Assembly: GCA_946479615.1 (NCBI GenBank)
Contig: CAMLGR010000017.1
Span: forward strand, 1-46,699
Direction: 5' to 3'
DNA length: 46,699 nt
DNA from: an uncultured Bacteroidota bacterium
GTDB lineage: Bacteria > Bacteroidota > Bacteroidia > Chitinophagales > Chitinophagaceae
The first letter of the stretch is position 1. Each line of letters opens with the position of its first letter. This document shows positions 8,059-16,472 of the stretch, in pieces. Under the pieces are notes generated by a model. It was not told the origin of the DNA. It searched no databases and saw nothing but the letters and a program-made list of their open reading frames with translations. A program made the position numbers and the translations under genes.

Positions 8059-8823
8059 ATGAAAAAATTGATCTTTTGTTTCCTGGGTGTTATATGGCTG
8101 GCGGCCTGCAATAATAATAAAACCACGGAGACAGCAACGGCTGCTGCTGCACCGGCTGCTGCGCCTGTTGCGGAAAAGACAGCTGCTACTGTTGGTTGCA
8201 GCAGCTTTATCTGGTTCAAAGAAGGGACAACGCTTGAATATAACCTGACTGATGCTACAGGAAAAAGTATTGGCATCACTACAACACATATCAATAAAGT
8301 ATATACCGAAGGCGCTGCCACAATCGCAGAGATTGTCAGCAGTTATCATAAAGGAAAAGAAATGAAAGTAACCTATCGCTGTGAAGGAAATAAAATTTAT
8401 ATGGACATGAAAGCCTTCTTCGATAACAATTTTGCAGCGATGGCCAAAAATGGTTTGCAGATGGAAATGAAAGATACCTATATCAGTTTCCCCTGGGATA
8501 TGAAAACAGGCGATAACCTCGAAGAAGCTGTATTTGAGATAAAAGCAAAAAAGGGCGGCAAGGATTTTATGACCATCACCAGCCGTATTAAGAACAGGAA
8601 GGTAGAAGGTACTGAAAAAGTAACCACACCAGCCGGTAGCTGGGATTGCCTGAAGTTATCGGAGATAAGATCGAACACGACCGAAATGATGGGCCGGAAA
8701 ATCCCTGGACAGGATATGAAAACGACTAGCTGGTTCAGCCCGGGTGCCGGTATTATCAAAACAGAAATGTATGATGGCAATGGAAAATTGCAAAGTCTTT
8801 CAGAATTGATTTCAATAAAATAA
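8059..8823 (+). CDS. Lipoprotein with TapB/DUF3108-like beta domain
   Basis: This 254-residue protein has a type II signal peptide with lipobox LAAC (lipidated Cys17) followed by NNNKTTETATA and an Ala/Pro-rich linker to about residue 45. The rest is a beta-rich domain with FIWFKEGTTLEYNLTDATGK, a TPAGSWDCLKLS segment and the C-terminal WFSPGAGIIKTEMYDGNGK. The last two features resemble TapB/DUF3108-like periplasmic proteins, in which a structured domain is followed by a 'modified by the sample' beta meander; I am moderately sure. No enzymatic residues are evident. The next gene starts 32 bases downstream, so they are probably co-transcribed. Operator candidate site 3 lies upstream. Confidence 0.82.
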   Translation: MKKLIFCFLGVIWLAACNNNKTTETATAAAAPAAAPVAEKTAATVGCSSFIWFKEGTTLEYNLTDATGKSIGITTTHINKVYTEGAATIAEIVSSYHKGKEMKVTYRCEGNKIYMDMKAFFDNNFAAMAKNGLQMEMKDTYISFPWDMKTGDNLEEAVFEIKAKKGGKDFMTITSRIKNRKVEGTEKVTTPAGSWDCLKLSEIRSNTTEMMGRKIPGQDMKTTSWFSPGAGIIKTEMYDGNGKLQSLSELISIK

Positions 8824-8855
8824 ATAAACATTTTTTAATCATAAACCCTCCTGAC

Positions 8856-9968
8856 ATGAACAAGTTTTTAACGGCGCTGGTCTTTTTGTTCCTCGCCATC
8901 TCATCATCGGCGCAAACAGATTTTGTTCCCGGTGCCAATGTAATTTTTGAAGATAATTTCAGTATGGATCCCGTCGGTGATTTTCCTGCTAAATGGAGTA
9001 CCAGCGGCGATGGCCAGGTTGTTACGATCGATGGACTGACCGAAAAATGGCTGAAGATAACACAGCCGACCGCGGTAAGTCCCGAACTTAAAAAATCATT
9101 ACCGGAGAATTGCACGATCGAGTTCGATTTGTATTTGCAGAATACAAGTGCTATTGCTCCGCACATCATGTTTGGGTTAACAGCCCTAAGTGATGTATCA
9201 GCAGGTGATGTATACAGGAGCCATATCTCGGTAAAGATGGAAGGATATACCGAAGGCGGTTCACTTATCTATGCCAAAAACATCAATGACCTGGGGCAAA
9301 AGAATTTCCCGCTGAATGGGTATGTAGGCCGTGTGCTGCATGTAAGTATGTCGGTTAATAAAACACGCTGGAGAGTATACCTCGATGATCAGAAAGTAGT
9401 GGATCTTCCGAAACTTCTTACGCCTGATTACCGGAAGAATTTCTTTATCGCTTCTTCTGCTGTAGTGCCCGCGCCCGAAGAAGGCATCTATATCAGTAAT
9501 ATCAGGATCGCTGCCGGTGATGCCGATGCACGTAGTTTACTGGTGAAGCAGTTACTGGAACAGGGATCGGTAACAACCAGCGACATACAATTCGGTGCCG
9601 GTAATGAGATCACACCGCAGTCACAACCGGTGGTAGATCAGCTCGGGCAGGTATTGCAACAAAATCCTGATATGAGTATACAGGTAAACAGCGTGGAAGA
9701 ATTACCAGCCGGAAGCACCTATGTAGATAATGGCATGGCAACAACAACTACTGAAGCCAACATACCTGGTACTTCTACCGGTGGCATTTTGAATAAAGAA
9801 GCCTTGAAGCTGAAAGCCGATAAGATAAAAGCTTACATCGTTAATAAATTCAAAGTAAAAGCAGACAGGATCATCACCGATGTGAAAATGAAAGCCACAG
9901 AAGGAACATCGGGTAACAAGGCAGTTGCCAAAACAAAGAAATTCCTCGCGGAAATCGTAAAACTGTAA
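8856..9968 (+). CDS. Exported protein with jelly-roll domain and degenerate OmpA-like C-terminus
   Basis: This 370-residue protein has a signal peptide ending SSAQT at about residue 21. Residues 25-220 look like a concanavalin/LamG-type domain: VIFEDNFSMDPVGDFPAKW, EFDLYLQNTS, and RWRVYLDDQKVVDLPKLL, ending IYISNIRIA. The C-terminus (about 240-370) follows the outline of an OmpA/MotB domain: IQFGAGNEITPQSQPVVDQL, then QNPDMSIQVNS, ADKIKAYIVNKFKVKADRI and a final KTKKFLAEIVKL. The Asp and Arg that normally bind peptidoglycan diaminopimelate appear to be missing, and the NRRVE motif is replaced. Attachment to peptidoglycan is therefore doubtful. It is probably in an operon with the preceding lipoprotein gene. 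Confidence 0.8.
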   Translation: MNKFLTALVFLFLAISSSAQTDFVPGANVIFEDNFSMDPVGDFPAKWSTSGDGQVVTIDGLTEKWLKITQPTAVSPELKKSLPENCTIEFDLYLQNTSAIAPHIMFGLTALSDVSAGDVYRSHISVKMEGYTEGGSLIYAKNINDLGQKNFPLNGYVGRVLHVSMSVNKTRWRVYLDDQKVVDLPKLLTPDYRKNFFIASSAVVPAPEEGIYISNIRIAAGDADARSLLVKQLLEQGSVTTSDIQFGAGNEITPQSQPVVDQLGQVLQQNPDMSIQVNSVEELPAGSTYVDNGMATTTTEANIPGTSTGGILNKEALKLKADKIKAYIVNKFKVKADRIITDVKMKATEGTSGNKAVAKTKKFLAEIVKL

Positions 9969-10113
9969 CCTATGAGAGGTACAAGACAGTTGATTTTGAT
10001 GAAACGGAATCAACCTGTAACTGTGGTTTCAGGATCACCGGGATCATCTTTAAACCTTTTACTGTTGAACTGGAAAAAATCCCTTAGTCATTATACCCCT
10101 TAAAAAAATAAGT

Positions 10114-11289
10114 ATGAAAAAGATTCTATTGCTACTGCTTGTTGCGGTACTCATGACCGGCCAGGCGCAATCACAAACAGAAAAAGAAGTACAGTTTGTT
10201 CCTGTCACGATCGGGCCTTATTGTCCCAAGAAATTATTGGGTGGTGACCGCGAGTTTGGTGGTCATGGCCCGGAGATCTGGGCCTGGGTAAAACTCAGGA
10301 TCGTCGATAGCCGTTACATCGTGGCGGATCTATATATGCATGCGCGGGAAACACAGTCTGACTGGAGTGAAACAGAAGGCACCTGGTCAAAAACGATTTA
10401 TACTGCGCCTGCAGGCACTGAGATCACACAAATAATGACCGGTGTGTATTCGGAAGTGCATTATACCAGCAGACCCGGTGTTAATGCGTTCACGCCTGCT
10501 GGTCTTGTACAGGCTATTGGTGGTGCGCGCGGCAGCGATGTACCTTTTAAAGATGATGGCCTGGTGATGCGCTGGAATATTGTCGGCGATACAGGCGGTG
10601 ATGATATCAGTACAGATGATAACCCAAACGATGATACACAGGTGGCTGTACAATTGAATCCTGTAAAAGTAAAATACAGGGTAAAAGGAGCTCCTGCTCA
10701 AACCACAGGTGTGGTAGCTGCCAAAAAGAATGAAGCCATCCTGGTGCCTGTTACAAGTAAGATCGCTTTGATAAAACTGGATTCGGTGGTGAAATATGTG
10801 CCGGTTACGATCGGACCTTATTGTCCTAAGAAATTATTGGGTGGTGATCGTGAATTTGGTGGTCATGGTCCGGAGATCTGGTCATGGGTAAAACTGCGGA
10901 TCGTAAACAAGAACCTTATCTATGCGGATCTGTATATGCATGCGCGCGAAACACAATCAGACTGGAGCGAAACAGAAGGTACCTGGTCGAAATTATTATA
11001 TACGGCACCGGCAGGTTATACCATTGAAGGGATTACATCGGGTATGTATTCAGAAGTACATTATACCAGCCGGCCCGGGGTGAATGCTTTTTCACCGGCA
11101 GGATTGGTACAGGCATTGGGTGGTGCCCGTGGTACGGAAGTTCCGTTCAAAGATGATGGACTGGTCATGCGCTGGAATATCGTCGGTGATACCGGTGGTG
11201 CTGATATCAGTGATGATGATAATCCCAATGATGATACACAGGTGGCAGTACAACTGAATCCTTTACAAATTAAACTAAGACGGAAATAA
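10114..11289 (+). CDS. Exported protein made of two near-identical 200-residue repeats
   Basis: This 391-residue protein has a signal peptide (MKKILLLLLVAVLMTGQAQS) and two tandem copies of one domain. The copies begin at FVPVTIGPYCPKKLLGGDRE (about residue 28) and YVPVTIGPYCPKKLLGGDRE (about 228), a 600-bp period. Shared blocks include FGGHGPEIW, YMHARETQSDWSETEGTW, YSEVHYTSRPGVNAF, PFKDDGLVMRWNIVGDTGG and DDNPNDDTQVAVQLNP. The copies are highly similar in DNA as well as protein, pointing to a recent duplication. I do not recognise the domain. The Trp/His/Asp-rich conserved blocks could form a ligand- or metal-binding surface. A weak hairpin (9989-9995 with 10008-10014) lies in the 145-base gap upstream, so it may be transcribed separately from the preceding genes. 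Confidence 0.85.
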   Translation: MKKILLLLLVAVLMTGQAQSQTEKEVQFVPVTIGPYCPKKLLGGDREFGGHGPEIWAWVKLRIVDSRYIVADLYMHARETQSDWSETEGTWSKTIYTAPAGTEITQIMTGVYSEVHYTSRPGVNAFTPAGLVQAIGGARGSDVPFKDDGLVMRWNIVGDTGGDDISTDDNPNDDTQVAVQLNPVKVKYRVKGAPAQTTGVVAAKKNEAILVPVTSKIALIKLDSVVKYVPVTIGPYCPKKLLGGDREFGGHGPEIWSWVKLRIVNKNLIYADLYMHARETQSDWSETEGTWSKLLYTAPAGYTIEGITSGMYSEVHYTSRPGVNAFSPAGLVQALGGARGTEVPFKDDGLVMRWNIVGDTGGADISDDDNPNDDTQVAVQLNPLQIKLRRK

Positions 11290-11295
11290 TTATCC

Positions 11296-11396
11296 CTATG
11301 TGTGTGTTCCTATGTTTCTATGTGGTAAAAAAGCTGGCTGGCGTAGTCTCACCACATAGACACATAGAAACATAGATTTCACATAGAACAGCATTT
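11296..11396. repeat. Family D inverted repeat (CATAGAAACATAG words), copy D1
   Basis: The left arm at 11296-11325 is built of CTATGTGTG and CCTATGTTTCTATGTGG words. The right arm at 11352-11396 is built of the complementary CCACATAGACACATAGAAAC and CATAG words. The centre, about 26 bases, is unique. It follows the stop at 11289 by six bases. A degenerate single-arm relative lies at 39040-39104. Confidence 0.65.
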
Positions 11397-11422
11397 GTTT
11401 TCAGAGGTGATTGCAATAATTT

Positions 11423-11590
11423 TTTAATAAGGAATAAGAAATAATAAATAAGAAATGAGGAAGTAAATGTAAAATTTAGAACCGCAAAATATAAAATGTA
11501 AAAGGGTGACCGGTTATCGATCACCCCTTTTACATTTTACATTCTATATTTTGCGGTTTTACATTCCCTTCTTATTCCCTGTATTCTCAT
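11423..11590. repeat. Nested family B (outer) and family A (inner) repeat, copy A2
   Basis: Family A arms at 11465-11509 and 11521-11565 (AATGTAAAA, ACCGCAAAATATAAAATG words) pair closely around a centre containing TTATCGA, with the additional tip stem GGGTGA/TCACCC. Family B words (AATAAGGAATAAG, AAATAAGAAATGAG) lie outside on the left at about 11423-11460. A weaker complementary B arm (CTTCTTATTCCCTGTATTCT) lies on the right and runs into the YebC stop codon. The B-outside, A-inside arrangement recurs at 19.5 kb. Confidence 0.7.
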
Positions 11591-12309
11591 CCCATATTAT
11601 GAAACACCTTCTGCACATCCTCATCCTGTTCCAGCTTTTCAATTAGTTTACTGACATCTTCTGCCTGTGCATCATTGACCGGAACGGTAGTAGTAGGGAT
11701 CCATTCCAGTTCGGCGCTGATAGGAGTGATATGTTTATCTTCCAGTGCTTTTTGCATGTTACCGAAATCGGTAAATCCTGCGCGGACCACCAATACCGGT
11801 TCGCCATTTTCACCAGTTCCTTCTCCCAGTTCTTCCAAACCGAAATCGATGAGTTCGAGTTCGAGATCCTCGGCATTCAATCCTTCAGGTTTTAACTTGA
11901 ATACGCCCATTTTCTTGAACTGGAAAGCCACGCTGCCACTGTTACCCAGTGTGCCGCCGCCTTTATTGAAAAGCGCTTTTACATTCGCAACTGTTCTGAC
12001 ATGATTATCCGTTGCTGTTTCCACCAGTATCGCCACCCCGTGCGGGCCATATCCTTCATAGAGGATCTCGTCATAATTGGTCATTTCTTTTCCCTGGGCG
12101 CGCTTGATAGCCGCTTCCACGCGGTCCTTGGGCATACCTACACTGCGGGCATTCTGGAAACAACGGCGGAGTGCCGCGTTGGAATTGGGATCGGGGCCTC
12201 CGGCTTTTACCGCAATAATGATCTCCTTGCCGATACGGGTAAACTGTTTCGCCATCCGGTCCCACCGGGCAAACATGGTTGATTTACGTACTTCAAAAAT
12301 TCTTCCCAT
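11587..12309 (-). CDS. YebC/PmpR family protein
   Basis: This 240-residue protein has the full YebC family layout. The N-terminus is [20 protein letters not shown], followed by [38 protein letters not shown] and AIKRAQGK. The middle has [19 protein letters not shown] and [19 protein letters not shown], and the C-terminal domain ends [20 protein letters not shown]. YebC proteins have been described as DNA-binding regulators and, more recently, as translation factors that relieve ribosome stalling at proline-rich sequences; the sequence does not decide which applies here. The frame opens upstream of 12309, but those codons translate family C repeat DNA, and the family start MGRIFE corresponds to the ATG at 12309. 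The stop lies in a repeat arm. Confidence 0.92.
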   Translation of the reverse strand: MGRIFEVRKSTMFARWDRMAKQFTRIGKEIIIAVKAGGPDPNSNAALRRCFQNARSVGMPKDRVEAAIKRAQGKEMTNYDEILYEGYGPHGVAILVETATDNHVRTVANVKALFNKGGGTLGNSGSVAFQFKKMGVFKLKPEGLNAEDLELELIDFGLEELGEGTGENGEPVLVVRAGFTDFGNMQKALEDKHITPISAELEWIPTTTVPVNDAQAEDVSKLIEKLEQDEDVQKVFHNMG

Positions 12310-12314
12310 AATAT

Positions 12315-12344
12315 AGTGAATGGTCAATAGTGAATAGTCAATAG
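12315..12344. repeat. Family C single arm, copy C1
   Basis: GTGAATGGTCAATAGTGAAT and AGTCAATAG words form one arm without an obvious partner. It lies between the YebC promoter element and its start codon, so it would be part of the 5' leader. Complete family C elements are at 40507-40652 and 41361-41479. Confidence 0.6.
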
Positions 12345-12382
12345 CTGATTGCGGATTCTTTAGCCTTCCGCGAAGGCGAATG

Positions 12383-12390
12383 CAAATTTA
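12383..12390 (-). promoter_or_regulatory. Promoter -7 element (TAAATTTG) for the YebC gene
   Basis: The minus strand reads TAAATTTG, a perfect TAnnTTTG, 73 bases before the ATG at 12309. The predicted leader holds a small hairpin (CCTTCCGCGAAGG at about 12364) and the family C arm. No convincing -33 element was identified. Confidence 0.4.
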
Positions 12391-12456
12391 CGGCAATGGG
12401 AGGAAATAGAAACCGGTCTTTATAATCAGGTTTGTGGTGAAGAATATAGGATTATT

Positions 12457-12516
12457 CCACCGAGGGCCACAGGGACAAAGAGAACCACAGAGCTTATCTC
12501 TCCGCGGTCCTCCGTA
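12457..12516. repeat. CCACAGAG/CTCCGCGG word repeat
   Basis: The words CCACCGAGGGCCACAGGG, ACAAAGAGAACCACAGAG and CTCTCCGCGGTCCTCCGTAG form a weak inverted repeat around CTTAT. It lies between the YebC promoter region and the permease terminator. The rest of the 294-base gap 12310-12603 holds the C1 arm, the promoter and the terminator listed separately. Confidence 0.45.
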
Positions 12517-12548
12517 GAATCATTCTTCAGTAAAGACGATTATGAAAA

Positions 12549-12577
12549 AAGCGGCTTCCTGGAAAAAGAAGCCGCTT
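12549..12577 (-). terminator. Intrinsic terminator of the APC permease gene
   Basis: A perfect stem AAGCGGCTTC/GAAGCCGCTT has a nine-base loop, and on the minus strand it is followed by a run of T residues. It begins 27 bases after the permease stop. This is the clearest rho-independent terminator in the window and contrasts with the AT-rich word hairpins elsewhere. Confidence 0.85.
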
Positions 12578-12603
12578 CGTATAATAGACAATATTGCTGA
12601 TCA

Positions 12604-14256
12604 TTAATCTATCGCATCTTTGATTCCCAGTTTTCTTCCAAAAACAACCATGTGAATCAACGCAAATACAATAGCGACATATAATAATGTCCTGTCTGCA
12701 TCAAACCCCATTACATACTGATGTAAAAACCCGGCGACGATAAGCAGGCCACAAAGAGCCAGTCCTGTATAACGTGCTATTTTCATTCCTTTTCTGTTGG
12801 AAGTGCCATTGCCCAGATGACTGTGTTTGGCACCATAAACAAGGTAAATATCCAAACCGATCAACATCCATACGAGTAAACGTATCCATGTATCCATGGG
12901 AAGGAATACCATCATAAATAAACAGGTTGCTATGCCTAGTATGGGAACCAGCGGCACCAAAGGAGTTTTGAAGGCTCTTGGAAGATCAGGCATTTTTTTC
13001 CGCATTACCCATACACCGATACAAACAAGGATGAATGCAAATAAAGTTCCGATACTTGTCATTTCTCCAACTACACGGGCGGGTATAAAGGCGGCAAATA
13101 AGCTCACAAAAAGCATGAACAGCAAATTGCTTTTTGCAGGGGTTTGTGTTTTAGGATTAACAGTAGAAAATATTCTTGGTATCAGGCCATCTTTACTCAT
13201 GCTGAAGAATACACGGCTTTGACCCATCAGCATTACCAGTATTACAGAAGAATAGCCAGCGAGGATAGCTACCAGGATAGCCCGGTTGAGCCATGGATAA
13301 TCGGGATGAATGACGCCTGCTGCATCTGGTGTGCCCATGTGTTCAATGGCTACAGCAACCGGAGCGATACCATCTTTACCTGCAAACGTGGTATAACTCG
13401 TAACACCTGTCATTACGTGAGCAAAGAGTATATATAGTAATGTGCAGATGGCCAATGATCCTAAAATACCTATTGGCATATCGCGTTTAGGGTTCTTGGC
13501 TTCCTGTGCCGCTGTACTGACCGCATCAAAACCTATATAGGCAAAAAATACGATAGCTGCCGCCCGGATAATGCCACTGAATCCAAAATCACCAAACTTG
13601 CCTGTATTGTCAGGAATGTAAGGGTTATAGTTAGTGTTGTTTATATATTTCCATCCCAGGAAAATAAATATCAGTACAACGCTGACCTTTAAAGCCACGA
13701 TAATAGCATTGACACTGGCGCTTTCTTTTGTTCCTTTGATCAGGAGCGAACTCATCAGTATGATAATAAATACAGCAGGGAGGTTGATGATACCGCCATC
13801 CCAGGGACCTACTGTCAACTCAACTGGCAGGTGTACATTAAAACCATCGAGGAATTTAACAAGATAACGGCTCCAGCTGATACCAACGGTGGCAGCGCCA
13901 ACGGCATATTCCAGTACCAGGTCCCATCCAATGATCCAGGCAATGAATTCTCCCATAGTCGCATACGAATATGTATACGCACTACCGGCAACAGGTATCA
14001 TAGAAGCAAATTCGGCATAGCACAGACCTGCAAAAAGACAACCCAGGCCAGCTACTACAAATGAAATGGTAATAGCAGGGCCGGCATGATTGGCGGCTGC
14101 CATGCCTGTAATGGAAAATAAACCAGCGCCAATGATAGCACCTATTCCTAATGCGACCAGTCCACCGGCACCTAATGTCCTTTTTAAGGTATGTGTGCCT
14201 GTTTCCTGCGCCTCGCTTAATAAGGCATTCATCGGTTTTCTGACAAATAAACTCAT
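12604..14256 (-). CDS. APC-family amino acid permease
   Basis: This 550-residue integral membrane protein has about 12-14 hydrophobic segments. The N-terminal signature LGAGGLVALGIGAIIGAGLF and GLCYAEFASMIPVAGSAYTY are typical of the amino acid-polyamine-organocation superfamily, and DAVSTAAQEAKNPKRDMPIG is the conserved loop of the cationic amino acid transporter (YfnA/CAT-like) branch. It is expected to import amino acids by proton coupling or exchange; the substrate is not determinable. The length and motif set suggest the CAT branch rather than small GABA or polyamine exchangers. It is a single gene with its own terminator, divergent from the DAACS symporter gene. Confidence 0.9.
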   Translation of the reverse strand: MSLFVRKPMNALLSEAQETGTHTLKRTLGAGGLVALGIGAIIGAGLFSITGMAAANHAGPAITISFVVAGLGCLFAGLCYAEFASMIPVAGSAYTYSYATMGEFIAWIIGWDLVLEYAVGAATVGISWSRYLVKFLDGFNVHLPVELTVGPWDGGIINLPAVFIIILMSSLLIKGTKESASVNAIIVALKVSVVLIFIFLGWKYINNTNYNPYIPDNTGKFGDFGFSGIIRAAAIVFFAYIGFDAVSTAAQEAKNPKRDMPIGILGSLAICTLLYILFAHVMTGVTSYTTFAGKDGIAPVAVAIEHMGTPDAAGVIHPDYPWLNRAILVAILAGYSSVILVMLMGQSRVFFSMSKDGLIPRIFSTVNPKTQTPAKSNLLFMLFVSLFAAFIPARVVGEMTSIGTLFAFILVCIGVWVMRKKMPDLPRAFKTPLVPLVPILGIATCLFMMVFLPMDTWIRLLVWMLIGLDIYLVYGAKHSHLGNGTSNRKGMKIARYTGLALCGLLIVAGFLHQYVMGFDADRTLLYVAIVFALIHMVVFGRKLGIKDAID

Positions 14257-14294
14257 AAGTGGGTGATTGTAGTTTAGAGTAAAACCTATAAAAA

Positions 14295-14309
14295 GCTGTT
14301 ATAAACAGC
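14295..14309. promoter_or_regulatory. Palindrome GCTGTT-ATA-AACAGC in a divergent promoter region
   Basis: This perfect six-base-arm palindrome lies 39 bases upstream of the permease start and 156 bases upstream of the DAACS gene. It could be an operator for the divergent pair. A single occurrence is weak evidence. The rest of the gap 14257-14464 shows no further recognisable structure. Confidence 0.3.
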
Positions 14310-14464
14310 CTGAAAAATAACGATTTCGGCCTAAAGCGTGTAAAATAAAGAATAATTTCATTCCATTTTCCCTTTCTTTTACACGGAAGGCATTATAAAA
14401 GGGCAAATGTTTTTGCCCCTCAGTATTTTTTCCGATTTTCGGCGTTCTTTTACAGATTCCATTT

Positions 14465-15688
14465 ATGACTAAAGGAAACAGGCTTACTCTATTTATTATT
14501 ATAGCGATGATATTGGGTATTGGGGTAGGCTATGTTGTTCATCAGCAATATACCGCTGATTCTATCGCAACATTTTCCGCTAACATCAAACTCCTTACTA
14601 CTATCTTTCTTTTCCTGGTGCAGATGATCATTGCACCACTCGTATTTTGCACCCTTGTAGTAGGTATCGCTAAACTCGGTGATCTGAAAACAGTAGGACG
14701 TGTTGGAGGAAAAGCCCTGCTCTGGTTCATCACTGCTTCACTTGCCAGCCTGCTGATAGGAATGGTGCTGGTGAATTTTTTCAAACCCGGTACCGCTATC
14801 GATCTGAGCATGGCCGATACAGCCGGTGCTAAGGACCTGATCGGTAAAACACAGGAATTTTCCCTGGCCAAATTCGTTGAACACGTTTTTCCGAAAAGCA
14901 TATTTGCCGCGATGTCGGGCAATGAAATATTGCAGATCGTGGTATTCAGTATCTTTTTTGGTGTAGCCTGTACCGCCATCGGCGATTATGCCAAACCGGT
15001 GGTGAAAGCACTCGATGCCGCCTCTCATGTGATATTGAAAATGGTGGGTTATGTAATGAACTTTGCTCCCATCGGTGTGTTTGGCGCTATTGCCGCAGTC
15101 ATTGCTACCAAAGGATTAAGCGTCTTCAATTTCTACGGACAGTATCTTTTCTATTTTTTAATAGGCATCCTTGTTTTGTGGATCGTATTATTAACGGTTG
15201 GTTTTTTAATATTAAAGAAACGCCTGCCCACTTTATTACGCCGCATTGCACAGCCCCTGCTTATCGCTTTCAGTACTACCAGCAGTGAAGCGGTTTTTCC
15301 GAAACTGACGGAAGAACTGGAACGGTTTGGTTGCAAGGATAAGATCGTATCCTTTGTACTACCGCTCGGGTATTCATTCAACCTGGACGGAAGTATGATG
15401 TATATGACGTTTGCAAGCCTGGCAATTGCACAGGCTTATGGAATTCATATGGATACCGGCACACAACTTACCATGTTACTGGTACTGATGCTGACGAGCA
15501 AAGGAATTGCCGGTGTACCAAGGGCATCACTGGTAGTCGTAACGGCTACCTGTGCCATGTTCAAAATACCGCCCGAGGGTATTGCATTAATATTGCCGAT
15601 TGATCATTTTTGCGATATGTTCCGTACTGCAACCTATGTAGTAGTGAACGCACTTGCAACCAGCTTTTTAAGCATATGTGAAGGATAA
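14465..15688 (+). CDS. Dicarboxylate/amino acid:cation symporter (DAACS)
   Basis: This 407-residue transporter carries the DAACS (GltP/DctA/GltPh) landmarks: the re-entrant serine-rich motif AFSTTSSEAVFPKL, the helix 7 motif FNLDGSMMYMTFA (equivalent to the cation-binding NMDGT), SKGIAGVPRASLVV in hairpin 2 and ILPIDHFCDMFRTATYVVVN in helix 8. The aspartate and asparagine of helix 8 that bind substrate and sodium in GltPh are recognisable. It should import glutamate, aspartate or C4-dicarboxylates with sodium or protons. The NLDGS variant instead of NMDGT is conservative. DedA and MFS genes follow on the same strand with short gaps, so they may share transcripts. Confidence 0.93.
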   Translation: MTKGNRLTLFIIIAMILGIGVGYVVHQQYTADSIATFSANIKLLTTIFLFLVQMIIAPLVFCTLVVGIAKLGDLKTVGRVGGKALLWFITASLASLLIGMVLVNFFKPGTAIDLSMADTAGAKDLIGKTQEFSLAKFVEHVFPKSIFAAMSGNEILQIVVFSIFFGVACTAIGDYAKPVVKALDAASHVILKMVGYVMNFAPIGVFGAIAAVIATKGLSVFNFYGQYLFYFLIGILVLWIVLLTVGFLILKKRLPTLLRRIAQPLLIAFSTTSSEAVFPKLTEELERFGCKDKIVSFVLPLGYSFNLDGSMMYMTFASLAIAQAYGIHMDTGTQLTMLLVLMLTSKGIAGVPRASLVVVTATCAMFKIPPEGIALILPIDHFCDMFRTATYVVVNALATSFLSICEG

Positions 15689-15731
15689 TTTGAAAATTCA
15701 TAGTACCGGTTTATAAAAATTATTATTACTA

Positions 15732-16463
15732 ATGGACAGCTTATTGCAGATACATATTCAATTACTCGATGGCGGGGGATTTATCAAACAGTTTATCGAC
15801 TGGATCATCAACTATGGTGGTCTGTACATCTTATTGCTGGTGATCTTTGCCGAAACAGGTTTGTTTATCGGGTTTTTCTTTCCCGGTGATTCCTTATTAT
15901 TTGCTGCCGGCATCTATGTCGATGACCTGGCCCGTGAATTATTCAATGTACCGCTCACCGATAAAGTGGAACCTTACCAATGGATCGCCATCATGATCAT
16001 GGTAATGATCGCCTCTATACTTGGTAACATGGTAGGATATTGGTTTGGCAGGAAAACAGGCCCGTTATTGTATGAACGGAAAGAGACCTGGTTATTCAGG
16101 AAAAAACATTTGCTGCGCGCCAAAGCATTCTATGACCAGTATGGAAAAGCGACCGTATTCCTTGCCAAATTCCTTCCGATCGTGCGCACCTTTGCCCCTA
16201 TTGTAGCGGGTATGGTAAAGATGAACCGTCCTGTATTTTTTATTTACAATATTATCGGGAGTATTTGCTGGGTGGCTTCGATGATGCTGGGTGGTCATTT
16301 CCTGGAATCATGGGTAAAGCGAAAATTCGATTTCAGTTTAAAGGATCATATTGAAGCCATCACCATTATCATCGTACTGATCACTACCTTACCTGTGTTA
16401 TATAAATTATTTTTTGCCAAAAAGGCGGTTGTTCCGCCCGATGACACGATTGTAAAGCCATAA
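15732..16463 (+). CDS. DedA family membrane protein
   Basis: This 243-residue protein shows the DedA (SNARE-associated, VTT fold) pattern: LLLVIFAETGLFIGFFFPGD, GNMVGYWFGRKTG, AKFLPIVRTFAPIVAGMVKM and NIIGSICWVASMMLGGHFL. The conserved acidic residue of the first motif and the arginine in VRTFAP are present. DedA proteins are integral cytoplasmic-membrane proteins, and several are now thought to be lipid flippases, e.g. for undecaprenyl phosphate or phosphatidylethanolamine. The specific lipid is not known here. It lies 43 bases after the DAACS gene and nine bases before the MFS gene, so it is probably co-transcribed with the latter. Confidence 0.92.
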   Translation: MDSLLQIHIQLLDGGGFIKQFIDWIINYGGLYILLLVIFAETGLFIGFFFPGDSLLFAAGIYVDDLARELFNVPLTDKVEPYQWIAIMIMVMIASILGNMVGYWFGRKTGPLLYERKETWLFRKKHLLRAKAFYDQYGKATVFLAKFLPIVRTFAPIVAGMVKMNRPVFFIYNIIGSICWVASMMLGGHFLESWVKRKFDFSLKDHIEAITIIIVLITTLPVLYKLFFAKKAVVPPDDTIVKP

Positions 16464-16472
16464 TTTTTATTT

